DNA of 64,000 nucleotides from Flavobacteriaceae bacterium (GTDB lineage: Bacteria > Bacteroidota > Bacteroidia > Flavobacteriales > Flavobacteriaceae), in assembly GCA_013001285.1 (NCBI GenBank), contig JABDMU010000057.1, positions 1 through 64,000 on the forward strand. Reading direction: 5' to 3'. Below the pieces are notes generated by a model. The model saw nothing but the letters and a program-made list of their open reading frames with translations. It was not told the DNA's origin and did not search any database. How positions within the stretch are numbered: position 1 is the stretch's first letter; the number at the start of each line of letters is the position of its first letter. Below, piece after piece: positions 9,922 to 19,306 of this stretch. The position numbers were made by a program, and so were the translations under genes.

Positions 9922-10035
9922 ATTGTTGTAATCATTTTCGTGTTAATTACTTTGTTGAAAACATTGAGTTGCTTTTCTCTATTAAGTAAGATAGAATGCT
10001 AAATTTATTTCATAGAAAAACTACCAATTTTGCCT

Positions 10036-11433
10036 ATGGAGTATAGTCAATACGACAACAATAATAACATGTCCCTTTCTAAATTTGAGTCCATGTTGAA
10101 AACGAACAGCATACTTTTCTTCGACTCTAATGAATTTGAAACCATCATCCACCATTATCTTGAAAACGGGAAAATAGCTTTAGCAAAAAAAGCCATTAAA
10201 CTAGGGTTAGAACAGCATCCAACGTCAACCAATCTTAAGTTATTTCAAATTGAGGTTTTTGTATTTGAGAATAAATTAGAAGAGGCAGAAGCGCTACTTA
10301 CTAAACTTCATGAGCTTGAACCTAGCAATGAAGAGATCTTTATTCAGAAGGCCAATATATTGTCAAAACAAGATAATCACATCGAAGCTATCGCTGTATT
10401 TTTAAGAGCCTTAGAGCTTACAAATGATGCTGCAGATATTTATTCTCTAATAGGGATGGAATACTTATTCCTTGACGAATTTGAGAATGCAAAATTATAT
10501 TTTATAAAATGTTTAGAAGCCGATCAAGAAGATTACTCATCATTATATAATATTATTTATTGTTTCGATTATTTAAAGCAAAATACCGAAGCTATCGAGT
10601 TTTTGAATGTGTATTTAGATAATAATCCATACTGTGAGGTGGCTTGGCATCAACTTGGGAAACAGTATGTTGAACTGCAAGCTTTTGACAAGGCATTGAC
10701 CGCTTTTGAATTTGCAGTCATTTCAGACGATACGTTCATTGGTGCCTATATTGAAAAAGGAAAAGTCCTTGAAAAACTAAATCGTTTTGAGGAATCCATT
10801 GAAAATTATAAGATTACCCTAGCATTAGAAGATCCGACCTCGTTTGCCTTATTGAGGATAGGACATTGTTATGAAAAGTTAGATCAAAAAGAGCTTGCCG
10901 TTCAACATTATTACAAAACCGTGCAGGAAGATCCCCTTCTTGATAAAGGGTGGATCTCGATCACCAATTTCTATTGTAAAAACAATAATTATCAAAAAGC
11001 CCTTTATTATATCAATAAGGCCATTAATATAGATGCAGAAAATGTCAACTATTGGAAGTTATATGCAACGATAAATCAAAATTTAAATTTCTTGGAAGAA
11101 GCCGAAAGAGGCTTTAAAAGAACTTTGGAGTTGGGGAATTATGAATTGGAAACATGGATCTCACGAGGTGATATACTCACAGAATTAGGAGAATTTCAGG
11201 CAGCAATTTACAATTTTGAACAGGCTTCAGAATTTTACCCGGAACTTGCAGAAATTGAATTTCGACTTTCTGGATTATACTTCACCCTTCATAAAACTAC
11301 TGAAGGCATTTTACATTTAAATACAGCATTACACCTTGATAAGGATAGCCTTTTTATTATTGAAGATTTATTTCCACGTATTTGTAAACGTAAATCGATC
11401 AAAGAAATAATAACCAATTTTAAAAATTCATAA
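10036..11433 (+). CDS. Tetratricopeptide repeat protein
   Basis: A 465-residue soluble protein made almost wholly of TPR helices from about residue 50 to the end. Typical repeat marks include the Ala-Lys-Lys-Ala-Ile region near 60, and later AWHQLGKQYVELQAFDKALT, AYIEKGKVLEKLNRFEESI and ISRGDILTELGEFQAAIYNF. There is no signal peptide or membrane segment, so it is probably a cytoplasmic scaffold whose partners are unknown. The ATG at 10036 is preferred over a TTG two codons upstream. The DUF368 pair follows 56 bases later but has its own promoter box. Confidence 0.85.
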   Translation: MEYSQYDNNNNMSLSKFESMLKTNSILFFDSNEFETIIHHYLENGKIALAKKAIKLGLEQHPTSTNLKLFQIEVFVFENKLEEAEALLTKLHELEPSNEEIFIQKANILSKQDNHIEAIAVFLRALELTNDAADIYSLIGMEYLFLDEFENAKLYFIKCLEADQEDYSSLYNIIYCFDYLKQNTEAIEFLNVYLDNNPYCEVAWHQLGKQYVELQAFDKALTAFEFAVISDDTFIGAYIEKGKVLEKLNRFEESIENYKITLALEDPTSFALLRIGHCYEKLDQKELAVQHYYKTVQEDPLLDKGWISITNFYCKNNNYQKALYYINKAINIDAENVNYWKLYATINQNLNFLEEAERGFKRTLELGNYELETWISRGDILTELGEFQAAIYNFEQASEFYPELAEIEFRLSGLYFTLHKTTEGILHLNTALHLDKDSLFIIEDLFPRICKRKSIKEIITNFKNS

Positions 11434-11446
11434 CATTATATTTCTT

Positions 11447-11454
11447 TACCTTTG
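11447..11454 (+). promoter_or_regulatory. -7 box (TACCTTTG) before the first DUF368 gene
   Basis: TACCTTTG matches TAnnTTTG and lies 35 bases upstream of the ATG at 11490, giving a leader of about 30 bases. No clear TTG lies 19-21 bases further upstream. Confidence 0.5.
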
Positions 11455-11489
11455 CATCTCTTAATTCGCTGTCAATACAAGGTCATTTT

Positions 11490-12443
11490 ATGGATAAAGT
11501 TTTACTGTTTTTAAAAGGATTGGCAATGGGAGCGGCTGATGTAGTTCCTGGTGTTTCGGGAGGTACAATTGCATTTATTTCTGGCATTTACGAAGAATTA
11601 TTAGAAAGTATAGATAAAGTCAATTTATCAGTTCTTAAAACATGGAAAACCAATGGATTTAAAGCAGCATGGCGTTCTATAAATGGTGGATTTTTACTGA
11701 CCCTTTTTACCGGAATAGCAGTAAGTATTTTATCCCTTGCAAAAGCCATCAAATGGTTGCTTACTAATGAACCTATTTTGCTGTGGTCCTTTTTCTTCGG
11801 ACTTGTACTTGCCAGTATTTTTTATATAGGAAAACAAATCAAATCGTGGAATATTATTGTCATTTTGGCGTTGATCTTATCTACGGTAGTTTCATATTTT
11901 ATAACTATTGCAGAGCCTTTTGCTTCACCTGATAGTAATTTATATCTGTTATTTTGTGGTTTCGTAGCAATTATTGCGATGATCCTGCCTGGTGTTTCTG
12001 GTGCATTTATTTTACTCATTCTTGGCGCATATCAAACTGCTATCGATACGGTAAATCAATTATCTGATGGTTTAGCGACATTAGATTTCAATATTTTAAA
12101 AGATGCCATGGTGAAATTTCTAATGTTGGCCATAGGTGCTATCATTGGATTAAAAACATTTTCGCGTATTTTAAACTGGATGTTCAAGCATCATAAAAAT
12201 CTCACGCTAACTATTTTAACAGGATTTATGATTGGTTCATTAAATAAGATCTGGCCCTGGAAAAATGTGTTGTCTTGGCGCATAAATTCGCACAATGAAA
12301 AAGTACCACTACTTGAAGAAAGTATATCACCGTTTTCCTACCCTGAAGACAATCAGTTAATTATGGCCATTATTTTAATGGTAGTTGGATTTCTTACTAT
12401 TTTTGTATTAGAGCGCTTAGGTCAGAACGAATCTACAAACTAA
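11490..12443 (+). CDS. DUF368 membrane protein, probable undecaprenyl-phosphate translocase (PopT-like), copy 1
   Basis: A 317-residue polytopic membrane protein of the DUF368 family, recently shown in other bacteria (PopT) to return undecaprenyl phosphate across the inner membrane for cell-wall and surface-glycan synthesis. The signature GAADVVPGVSGGTIAF is at about 16-31, and its internal echo MILPGVSGAFILLILGAY is near 162-180, consistent with an inverted-repeat transporter fold. About eight hydrophobic segments are visible. The second DUF368 gene starts three bases after its stop, so the pair is one transcription unit. Function is transferred from the family. Confidence 0.85.
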   Translation: MDKVLLFLKGLAMGAADVVPGVSGGTIAFISGIYEELLESIDKVNLSVLKTWKTNGFKAAWRSINGGFLLTLFTGIAVSILSLAKAIKWLLTNEPILLWSFFFGLVLASIFYIGKQIKSWNIIVILALILSTVVSYFITIAEPFASPDSNLYLLFCGFVAIIAMILPGVSGAFILLILGAYQTAIDTVNQLSDGLATLDFNILKDAMVKFLMLAIGAIIGLKTFSRILNWMFKHHKNLTLTILTGFMIGSLNKIWPWKNVLSWRINSHNEKVPLLEESISPFSYPEDNQLIMAIILMVVGFLTIFVLERLGQNESTN

Positions 12444-12446
12444 ACC

Positions 12447-13466
12447 ATGCAAAACACGCGGACTTTTAAAGACAAGTTATTCTTGATCATAAAAGGTCTA
12501 GGAATGGGAGCTGCGAACAAAGTGCCAGGCGTTTCTGGCGGCGTTGTAGCTTTCGTTGCCGGATTCTATGAGGAATTCATTTATTCACTTCAAAAATTTA
12601 ACACCAAGGCTGTTCTCTTATTAATTAATGGCAGGTTTAAAAGTTTCTACCAATATGTAAATGGACGGTTTCTATTTTTGCTTTTTTTCGGAATGATCGT
12701 AAGTTATTTTAGTGTCTCTAAAATTCTTGATTATTTAATTGAACATTACGAACTGTATGTCTGGAGTGTTTTTTTCGGAATGATCATTGGTTCTATTTAC
12801 TATATCGGTAAAGATTTTAAAAATTGGAACTCAAGAACCGTTATTGCTCTTATCATAGGAATTGCAATAGGATTAGGAATAAGTTTTTTAGATCCAGCAA
12901 AAGAAAATGACAATTTATGGTTTGTATTCTTTTGCGGTATTATAAGTGTTTCAGGAATGACCTTACCGGGATTTTCTGGTTCATTTATTTTAATCTTAGT
13001 AGGGAATTATGTCTTACTGCTAGTCGATTCAGTCAATGCCTTATACGATACAATTTTTAATATTTTATCTGGCGATTTCAGTTTTGTAAATGATCCTGAA
13101 CGAATAAGAAATCTAAAAGTACTTAGTATGTTCACACTGGGCTCAGTGGCTGGCTTGGTCACATTTTCACATATTTTGAGTTATGTTTTGAAACATTATA
13201 AAAACATCACCTTATCTATTCTTATGGGATTCATCATCGGATCACTTGGCGTCGTGTGGCCATGGAAAGAAACCATTTATAAATTGAATGCAGATGGTAG
13301 AATTTTAACCGATACATCTGGAAAATCTATCATTGAGAATTACCGACGATTTATTCCTGAATGGTCACAAGACACTTTATTTGCAATTGGTTTCATATTT
13401 TTAGGGATCCTTATTGTATTGGGACTAGAATGGTATGGGCAAAAAACAAAAAAAACAAATGCGTAA
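12447..13466 (+). CDS. DUF368 membrane protein, copy 2 with altered signature
   Basis: A 339-residue paralogue of the preceding gene. The first signature reads GAANKVPGVSGGVVAF, with Asn-Lys replacing the Asp-Val of copy 1 and Val-Val replacing Thr-Ile. The second reads GMTLPGFSGSFILILVGNY, with Phe for Val. The two share overall length, the WPWK motif after the last conserved membrane segment and a YGQ or LGQ ending, so they arose by duplication. Copy 2 may differ in substrate or may pair with copy 1 as a heteromer; neither can be decided here. Its 3' end overlaps the aroE start by eight bases. Confidence 0.85.
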   Translation: MQNTRTFKDKLFLIIKGLGMGAANKVPGVSGGVVAFVAGFYEEFIYSLQKFNTKAVLLLINGRFKSFYQYVNGRFLFLLFFGMIVSYFSVSKILDYLIEHYELYVWSVFFGMIIGSIYYIGKDFKNWNSRTVIALIIGIAIGLGISFLDPAKENDNLWFVFFCGIISVSGMTLPGFSGSFILILVGNYVLLLVDSVNALYDTIFNILSGDFSFVNDPERIRNLKVLSMFTLGSVAGLVTFSHILSYVLKHYKNITLSILMGFIIGSLGVVWPWKETIYKLNADGRILTDTSGKSIIENYRRFIPEWSQDTLFAIGFIFLGILIVLGLEWYGQKTKKTNA

Positions 13467-14190
13467 ATACGGACTCATAGGGCGGAATATCGATTATTCT
13501 TTTTCAAAAAATCATTTCGCTAAGAAATTCAAGAAAGAAAAACTTGATTGTGAATACACAAATTTTGATTTAAAATCAATTTCTGAATTTCCTCAATTGC
13601 TTAAGGACAATCCAAAGATTAAAGGATTGAATGTCACCATTCCTTACAAGAAAGCTATAATTCCATTTTTGGATAGCCTAAGTAGAAAGGCTGAAAAAAT
13701 TGGTGCTGTAAATACAATAAAGATCACAAATAAAGGTCAGCTTAAAGGATACAATACTGATTATTATGGCTTTAAGGAAAGTATTACGCCATTATTAAAA
13801 AAGTACCATAAAAAGGCATTGATTTTGGGAGCTGGTGGCGCGTCTAGAGCGATAATCTTTGCGCTTACTAAATTAGGAATACACACTACAATTGTTTCGA
13901 GATCTAAAAATATTTATATTGATTTTACATACAACGAACTTACCAATGAAATTATTGATGAGCATCTTATAATTATTAACTGTACCCCATTAGGTACATT
14001 TCCCAATGTTGAAGAATGCCCAGATATACCTTATAATGCCATATCTAAAAAACATATCCTTTATGATTTGGTGTATAACCCTCCTTTATCTTCATTTTTA
14101 ACTAGAGGAAAATTAAAAGAAGCTACCATTTGTAATGGTGAAAAAATGCTACGCCTACAAGCCGAGAAATCATGGCAGATCTGGAATTAA
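13459..14190 (+). CDS. aroE: Shikimate dehydrogenase
   Basis: A 243-residue enzyme reducing 3-dehydroshikimate to shikimate with NADPH, in aromatic amino acid synthesis. The shikimate-binding SFSKNHF motif is at 14-20, LNVTIPYKKAI holds the catalytic Lys, and GAVNTI and YNTDYYGF follow. The NADP fold begins with LGAGGASRAI. It is at the short end for the family but complete. The start ATG at 13459 lies inside the previous gene; eight extra Lys/Gln-rich codons from 13435 are DUF368 sequence read in another frame and were dropped. Confidence 0.93.
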   Translation: MRKYGLIGRNIDYSFSKNHFAKKFKKEKLDCEYTNFDLKSISEFPQLLKDNPKIKGLNVTIPYKKAIIPFLDSLSRKAEKIGAVNTIKITNKGQLKGYNTDYYGFKESITPLLKKYHKKALILGAGGASRAIIFALTKLGIHTTIVSRSKNIYIDFTYNELTNEIIDEHLIIINCTPLGTFPNVEECPDIPYNAISKKHILYDLVYNPPLSSFLTRGKLKEATICNGEKMLRLQAEKSWQIWN

Positions 14191-14286
14191 CACTATAATG
14201 GGTCTGATGATTTAACCTAATTGATTTGTAATTCTTTTAGTATCTTTAATACTTCAAAGTAATTGAAGAACCATAACATTGAAGAA

Positions 14287-16233
14287 ATGTCTGAGAAAGA
14301 TAACCTGCAAGAAGCAGATGGAAAGGAAGCAATAGAAGCTACCGAAATTAAAAAGGATTCTCCAAAAGAAGAAACAAACCCAGAAGCTGAACTATTAGAA
14401 TCAGAAAGGGAAGATACAAAGGAAGAATCTAAGGAAGATGATGAAGCCATTGATGAAATTGAAGCCTCAAATGCTAAAAAAGCTGAAGCTGAAACTAAAC
14501 ATGACGACGTTGTTGTTGAAGAGAAGAATTATGCCTCTATGCCTATGGAGGAATTGGTTTCTGAATTCGAAACACTAGTTAAAGGTGAAAAGATTCAAGT
14601 TTTAAAAAAACATGTTGAAAAGTTAAAAGCCGAATTTGATAAAAAATTTAGTGCATTACTTGAAGAAAAGAAGAAGGAATTTCTAGACGCAGGCGGGAAT
14701 TCTATTGATTTTCAATTTAATTTCCCACTTAAATCTGAATTCAATGCCATCTATAAGACTTATAGAGAAAAACGCCAACAATATTATAAGAATCTTGAAA
14801 CAACACTTAAAACTAATCTTGAGAACCGACTTGAGATCATTGATGAGATCAAGAATTTATTAAATGTTGAAGAAAATATAAATACCACCTATAAACATTT
14901 TAAAGCATTGCAAGAACGATGGCGCAATGCAGGTCCCATTCCAAGAGATAAGTACAATAATGTTTGGAACAATTACCATCATCATGTTGAAAATTTTTAT
15001 GACTTTCTTCACTTAAATCGTGATTTGAGGGATCTTGATTTCAAACATAATTTAGAACAGAAACAAAAGATCATTGCCCGGGCTGAAGAGCTGGCTCAAG
15101 ATTCAGATAGTAATCGCGCCTTTAGAGAATTGCAGGCCCTTCACAAAATGTGGAAGGAAGAACTTGGTCCAGTTGCTAAAGAATACAGGGAAGATATTTG
15201 GATGCGATTTAAAGCAGCAACCAAAGCTATTCATGATAAACGACAACTTTATTTTCAAGAATTAGATAAAGCTTATCTCAAGAATTTAGAGAAAAAACAA
15301 GAGATCATCAGTGAAATTGAGAAACTAGCTGAAGATGATTCAACCAATCATTCGGTTTGGCAGAAAAAAATTAAAAGTGTAGAAGATCTTAGACAACAAT
15401 TCTTTAATGCTGGAAAGGTACCCATAAAAGTGAACGAGGCCACATGGTCTAAATTTAAAGAAGCCGTGCGCGGTTTTAATAGAAAAAAGAACTCGTTCTA
15501 TAAAGGTTTGAAAAAAGATCAATATAATAATTTACAAAAGAAATTAGATCTTATAAAAATTGCCGAAGAGCATAAGGATAGTGATGATTTTGAAGCTACA
15601 ACCCCCTTGATGAAAAAAGTTCAAAGTGACTGGAAGCAAATTGGTCATGTGCCTAGAAAAGACAGTGATAAAATTTGGAATCAGTTTAAATCGGCATGCA
15701 ATCATTACTTCAATCGACTTCATGAACAGAAAAATGCAAGTAACAAAGAAGAAGAGGAAGCCTATGCAAAGAAAAATGAGGTTCTTGCCAAACTAAAATC
15801 TATTAAATTCACCAAAGATGTTCAAAAAAACTTGAAAACTATCCGATCTGAAGTTGAACATTGGAGAACTTTAGGCAAAGTGCCTTACAATAAACGATAC
15901 ATTGATGGAAAATTCAATAAAGCTATAAATGCACTTTACGGAAAACTCGATGTTGAGAAAAGTGAAGTTGAATTATTAAAATTTGATAATAAAATTGAAT
16001 CGTTTGCAAATTCAAATGACAAGCGATTATTAGATAATGAGCATAATTTTGTAAGAAAACGTATTGATGAGATCAAGGGTGAGATCAATCAATTAGAAAA
16101 TAACCTTCAGTTCTTTCAAAATGTTGATGATGATAATCCATTGGTCAAAGAAGTGCGGGATAAAATAGACCGACACAAAACAGAGTTTCAAACTTGGAAA
16201 GAAAAGCTTAAACGCATTAAGCAATTCTATTAA
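14287..16233 (+). CDS. DUF349-repeat protein
   Basis: A 648-residue, highly charged helical protein. The first ~80 residues are acidic and low in complexity (many Glu, Lys, Asp). After that come at least five DUF349-type repeats, each about 70 residues, marked by a W-K-E-I/L-G-x-V/I-P motif. Examples are ERWRNAGPIPRDKYNNVW, HKMWKEELGPVAKEYREDIW and SDWKQIGHVPRKDSDKIW. Coiled-coil propensity is high throughout. No export signal is seen, so it is cytosolic. DUF349 proteins are common in Bacteroidota but their role is not established. The ATG at 14287 was chosen over a TTG eight codons upstream. Confidence 0.85.
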   Translation: MSEKDNLQEADGKEAIEATEIKKDSPKEETNPEAELLESEREDTKEESKEDDEAIDEIEASNAKKAEAETKHDDVVVEEKNYASMPMEELVSEFETLVKGEKIQVLKKHVEKLKAEFDKKFSALLEEKKKEFLDAGGNSIDFQFNFPLKSEFNAIYKTYREKRQQYYKNLETTLKTNLENRLEIIDEIKNLLNVEENINTTYKHFKALQERWRNAGPIPRDKYNNVWNNYHHHVENFYDFLHLNRDLRDLDFKHNLEQKQKIIARAEELAQDSDSNRAFRELQALHKMWKEELGPVAKEYREDIWMRFKAATKAIHDKRQLYFQELDKAYLKNLEKKQEIISEIEKLAEDDSTNHSVWQKKIKSVEDLRQQFFNAGKVPIKVNEATWSKFKEAVRGFNRKKNSFYKGLKKDQYNNLQKKLDLIKIAEEHKDSDDFEATTPLMKKVQSDWKQIGHVPRKDSDKIWNQFKSACNHYFNRLHEQKNASNKEEEEAYAKKNEVLAKLKSIKFTKDVQKNLKTIRSEVEHWRTLGKVPYNKRYIDGKFNKAINALYGKLDVEKSEVELLKFDNKIESFANSNDKRLLDNEHNFVRKRIDEIKGEINQLENNLQFFQNVDDDNPLVKEVRDKIDRHKTEFQTWKEKLKRIKQFY

Positions 16234-16240
16234 AAATCAA

Positions 16241-16268
16241 ATCCTACTCGTTATCTAACAAGTAGGAT
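16241..16268. repeat. Inverted repeat just after the DUF349 gene
   Basis: The arms ATCCTACTCGTT and AACAAGTAGGAT pair over 12 positions with one mismatch and a four-base loop (ATCT). No T-run follows on either side, so it is not a plain intrinsic terminator. It could protect the 3' end of the mRNA, a second and stronger terminator lying 33 bases further on. Confidence 0.55.
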
Positions 16269-16301
16269 ATTGACCCCTAACTAAACTAAATAAAACTACC
16301 G

Positions 16302-16345
16302 TCTTAATCTTTAACCGCTTATATAAGATTAAGATCGTTTTAATT
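16302..16345 (+). terminator. Intrinsic terminator after the DUF349 gene
   Basis: A perfect 10-base stem, TCTTAATCTT (16302-16311) and AAGATTAAGA (16325-16334), is followed by a T-rich tract. Upstream A-rich sequence means it could also act on the opposite strand behind mazG. Confidence 0.65.
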
Positions 16346-16396
16346 TAGTGTATATACGTGGAAACCTCCTACTTTGGATGTTTTAAAATTAATTTT

Positions 16397-17170
16397 TTAT
16401 AAATTTTTTGCTTGTTCCCAATAAATATCCATTTCTGCTAAGGTCATTTCACTTAATGGTATATTGAGTTCTTTCGATTTTTTCTCGAGATATTGAAAGC
16501 GTTTTGAAAATTTCTTATTTGTTCTTTCTAAGGCATTCTCTGGGTTTATATTTAAAAAACGAGCATAATTTACCATGGAGAACAAGACGTCTCCAAATTC
16601 ACTTTCAATAGCATCAGGATTTCCTTCGGCTACTTCAGCTTTAAACTCACTTAGCTCCTCCTCTACCTTTTCCCAAACTTGATGCGAAGCTTCCCAATCA
16701 AATCCAACTCCTGAAACCTTATCCTGAATCCTGTTGGCCTTTACTAGCGCCGGGAGTCCGGCGGGAACACCCTCTAAAACACTTTTTTTACCTTCTTTCA
16801 GCTTTAGTTTTTCCCAATTTTGTTTTACTTCCTCCTCATTTTCAACATTGACGTCTCCATATACATGAGGATGGCGTGCTATTAACTTTTCACTAATAGA
16901 ATTTGCAACATCAGCAATATCAAAATCCTTAGTTTCACTTCCAATTCTGGCATAAAAAACAATATGAAGTAAAAGGTCGCCTAGTTCATTTTTAACTTCC
17001 TGAAGATCACCTTCTAAAATAGCATCACCAAGTTCGTAAGTTTCTTCAATAGTAAGATGCCGCAATGTTTGCATGGTTTGTTTTTTATCCCATGGACATT
17101 GCTCACGTAATTCATCCATAATGGTTAATAACCTATCGAATGCAGCAAGTTGTTCTTTTCGACTATTCAT
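16397..17170 (-). CDS. mazG: Nucleoside triphosphate pyrophosphohydrolase MazG
   Basis: A 257-residue two-domain MazG that hydrolyses NTPs and dNTPs to monophosphate and pyrophosphate, cleaning the nucleotide pool. The first domain has LREQCPWDKKQT near 18-29 and EETYELGDAI followed by ELGDLLLHIV, the EExxE...ExxD metal set. The second has EEELSEFKAEVAEG and FGDVLFSMVNYARF, again with the acidic residues kept. Both halves therefore look competent. It is followed downstream on the same strand by nothing and is separated by 57 bases from the ATP-grasp gene upstream. Confidence 0.94.
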   Translation of the reverse strand: MNSRKEQLAAFDRLLTIMDELREQCPWDKKQTMQTLRHLTIEETYELGDAILEGDLQEVKNELGDLLLHIVFYARIGSETKDFDIADVANSISEKLIARHPHVYGDVNVENEEEVKQNWEKLKLKEGKKSVLEGVPAGLPALVKANRIQDKVSGVGFDWEASHQVWEKVEEELSEFKAEVAEGNPDAIESEFGDVLFSMVNYARFLNINPENALERTNKKFSKRFQYLEKKSKELNIPLSEMTLAEMDIYWEQAKNL

Positions 17171-17227
17171 AATGAAAATTTTGATAAAAGTACAATTAAA
17201 TTGCCTTGTGTAAACAGCCTTATTGGT

Positions 17228-18343
17228 TTACTTGAAACTTCTAATTAGATATTCCCAAAGTCTGAACATTGAAGGTTTTGGATCTTTTAAAAACGAATCA
17301 AAAGTTGAACGGTACGTATACACTTTCGGATTAAATATCATCCATGGTTTTTGTGCAAAATATTTAAAATATCCCTTGAATATTATCACCTTCTTCGTTT
17401 CATAACCTAAATGTTCGACCTCATAACCTTCTGTTTTACGTAATATTAATTCAGGGAAATTCACCCCAACTTTTTTTGATCCAAGTAAGGAACCCCAAAA
17501 TCGACCATTTACCTCTAAAACTTTATAGTTTTTTTCCTTTTCATCATATATGAGATCAATATGAGCCACACCATTCCAGTCAAGGGCTGCCATAAGTTTT
17601 GACACCGTTCTTAAAACTTCATCATTTTGAATAAATTCAATACCCAACTGCGGCATATAAGGGGTTTTTCTAGGTATGAATCCCTTCTGAATTGTATAGG
17701 TCAATATCTTACCTTTTTCGCATAAAACACTGCAATCAATATCGTAGCCCATGATGAGTTCTTGTATGATGGCGTCCTCTAAATTGGCATTACCAGAAAC
17801 ATATTGTGATAAATCTTCATAAGCATCGAACCTGATGATGCCCTCTCCACCTTTTCCATTAATCGGTTTTAAAAGTACTGGAAACCTAAGGTGCTCTTTA
17901 ACACTAACAAGCTCATGAAGGTGATTAAACTTAAATGATTTAGGCGCTGCTATCTCATTAGCAAGCATAAAATCATAAAGCAAATTCTTATGGATGGCAA
18001 TTTTGAACTTATCTTTAGAAGACAATGGAACCATTTTCGCCTTTGGGTTTATCTTAGATACATTAGCTAAAAGTAATTCCATTATTTTCTCTGCAATTGG
18101 CAAGATAATCGCAATTTCTCTTTCATCAATAACTTCATTTATCCAATCCAATCGTTCTTGGCTGTCTTTGGCTAAAGGTCTAAAACCAAATGAAGCAATG
18201 TTGTTTGAATATTTAATAGCCGTTTTTTTTTCACCAGAAAGTACATGGAAATCATAGGAAGAATTCTTATTGAAACATTGAATAACATTTTTTGCCCAGG
18301 TGCTTTCGCCATCGGGAATTAATACATTCAACTTTGTACTCAT
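17228..18343 (-). CDS. ATP-grasp domain protein of unknown substrate
   Basis: A 371-residue cytosolic protein with a carbamoyl-phosphate-synthase-like ATP-grasp fold from about 115 to 310. Visible marks are FPVLLKPINGKGGEGIIRF (the ATP-lysine and glycine loop) near 155, AIIQELIMGYDID near 190, and LEVNGRFWGS near 285 carrying the metal-binding Glu/Asn. Such ligases join a carboxylate to an amine or thiol using ATP. The N-terminal ~110 residues look like the pre-ATP-grasp Rossmann half. The substrate is not evident. It is 12 bases downstream of the nitronate monooxygenase-like gene on the same strand. Confidence 0.8.
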   Translation of the reverse strand: MSTKLNVLIPDGESTWAKNVIQCFNKNSSYDFHVLSGEKKTAIKYSNNIASFGFRPLAKDSQERLDWINEVIDEREIAIILPIAEKIMELLLANVSKINPKAKMVPLSSKDKFKIAIHKNLLYDFMLANEIAAPKSFKFNHLHELVSVKEHLRFPVLLKPINGKGGEGIIRFDAYEDLSQYVSGNANLEDAIIQELIMGYDIDCSVLCEKGKILTYTIQKGFIPRKTPYMPQLGIEFIQNDEVLRTVSKLMAALDWNGVAHIDLIYDEKEKNYKVLEVNGRFWGSLLGSKKVGVNFPELILRKTEGYEVEHLGYETKKVIIFKGYFKYFAQKPWMIFNPKVYTYRSTFDSFLKDPKPSMFRLWEYLIRSFK

Positions 18344-18355
18344 GAATACCTGAAT

Positions 18356-19306
18356 TTAAAATTTATTCTTGTTGGAGATACTTTCTTTAGCTATTTTATA
18401 TTCAGAAAGGATCTGTTCTACGATTTCGGAAACCGGTTTTATATCATGAATCAATCCTGCTACTTGGCCAATTTCAAGCTCACCATCATCAAGATCACCT
18501 TCAAACATCCCTTTTTTAGCGCGAGCTCTACCCAACAAGGTCTTTAATTCTTCTAAGGTGGCTCCTTTTTGATAATGCGCAACAATTTCGTTATAGAACT
18601 TATTTTTTATCAATCGTACCGGCGCCAATTCTTTTAAGGTTAATTGAGTATCGCCTTCCTTCGCTTCAACCACTACATTTTTGAAAGCTTCATGAGCAGA
18701 GCTTTCTTCACTAGCTACAAATCGGCTTCCAATTTGAACACCATCTGCTCCTAGGATCATGGCGGCCAACATTCCTCTTCCAGTGGCAATTCCACCAGCA
18801 GCAATTAATGGAATGGAAATTTGTTCTTTTACCATAGGAATTAACGTGAACGTCGTTGTTTCATCTCTTCCATTATGACCACCTGCTTCGAAGCCTTCAG
18901 CAACAATAGCATCAACACCAGCCTCTTGAGCTTTTAAAGCAAATTTCACACTACTTACAACGTGTACCACCGTTATGCCATTAGATTTCAGCCATTCGGT
19001 CCAGGTTTTCGGATTTCCTGCGGAAGTAAATACAATTTTCACATCTTCCTCTACTATGATATCCATGATTTTTTCAATATCAGGATAGAGCATTGGCACA
19101 TTTACTCCAAAAGGTTTATCCGTTGCTTTTTGACATTTCTGTATATGTTCACGTAATACTTCAGGATACATGGAACCTGCACCAATCAAGCCTAATATGC
19201 CAGCATTACTTGATGCTGAAGCTAAACGCCAACCGCTATTCCATATCATTCCAGCTTGAATGATCGGATATTGTATTTTAAAGAGTTCTGTGATCTTATT
19301 ACTCAT
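18356..19306 (-). CDS. Nitronate monooxygenase / FabK-like flavoprotein
   Basis: A 316-residue FMN-binding TIM-barrel protein of the nitronate monooxygenase (2-nitropropane dioxygenase) and FabK enoyl-ACP reductase superfamily. The N-terminal YPIIQAGMIW, VAEGFEAGGHNGRDETTT (with the family His), IAAGGIATGRGMLAAM and GADGVQIGSRF phosphate-binding segments are all present. From the sequence alone I cannot separate detoxification of alkyl nitronates from fatty acid synthesis. Its ATG directly follows the TAA of the upstream subtilase gene with no spacing. Confidence 0.87.
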   Translation of the reverse strand: MSNKITELFKIQYPIIQAGMIWNSGWRLASASSNAGILGLIGAGSMYPEVLREHIQKCQKATDKPFGVNVPMLYPDIEKIMDIIVEEDVKIVFTSAGNPKTWTEWLKSNGITVVHVVSSVKFALKAQEAGVDAIVAEGFEAGGHNGRDETTTFTLIPMVKEQISIPLIAAGGIATGRGMLAAMILGADGVQIGSRFVASEESSAHEAFKNVVVEAKEGDTQLTLKELAPVRLIKNKFYNEIVAHYQKGATLEELKTLLGRARAKKGMFEGDLDDGELEIGQVAGLIHDIKPVSEIVEQILSEYKIAKESISNKNKF

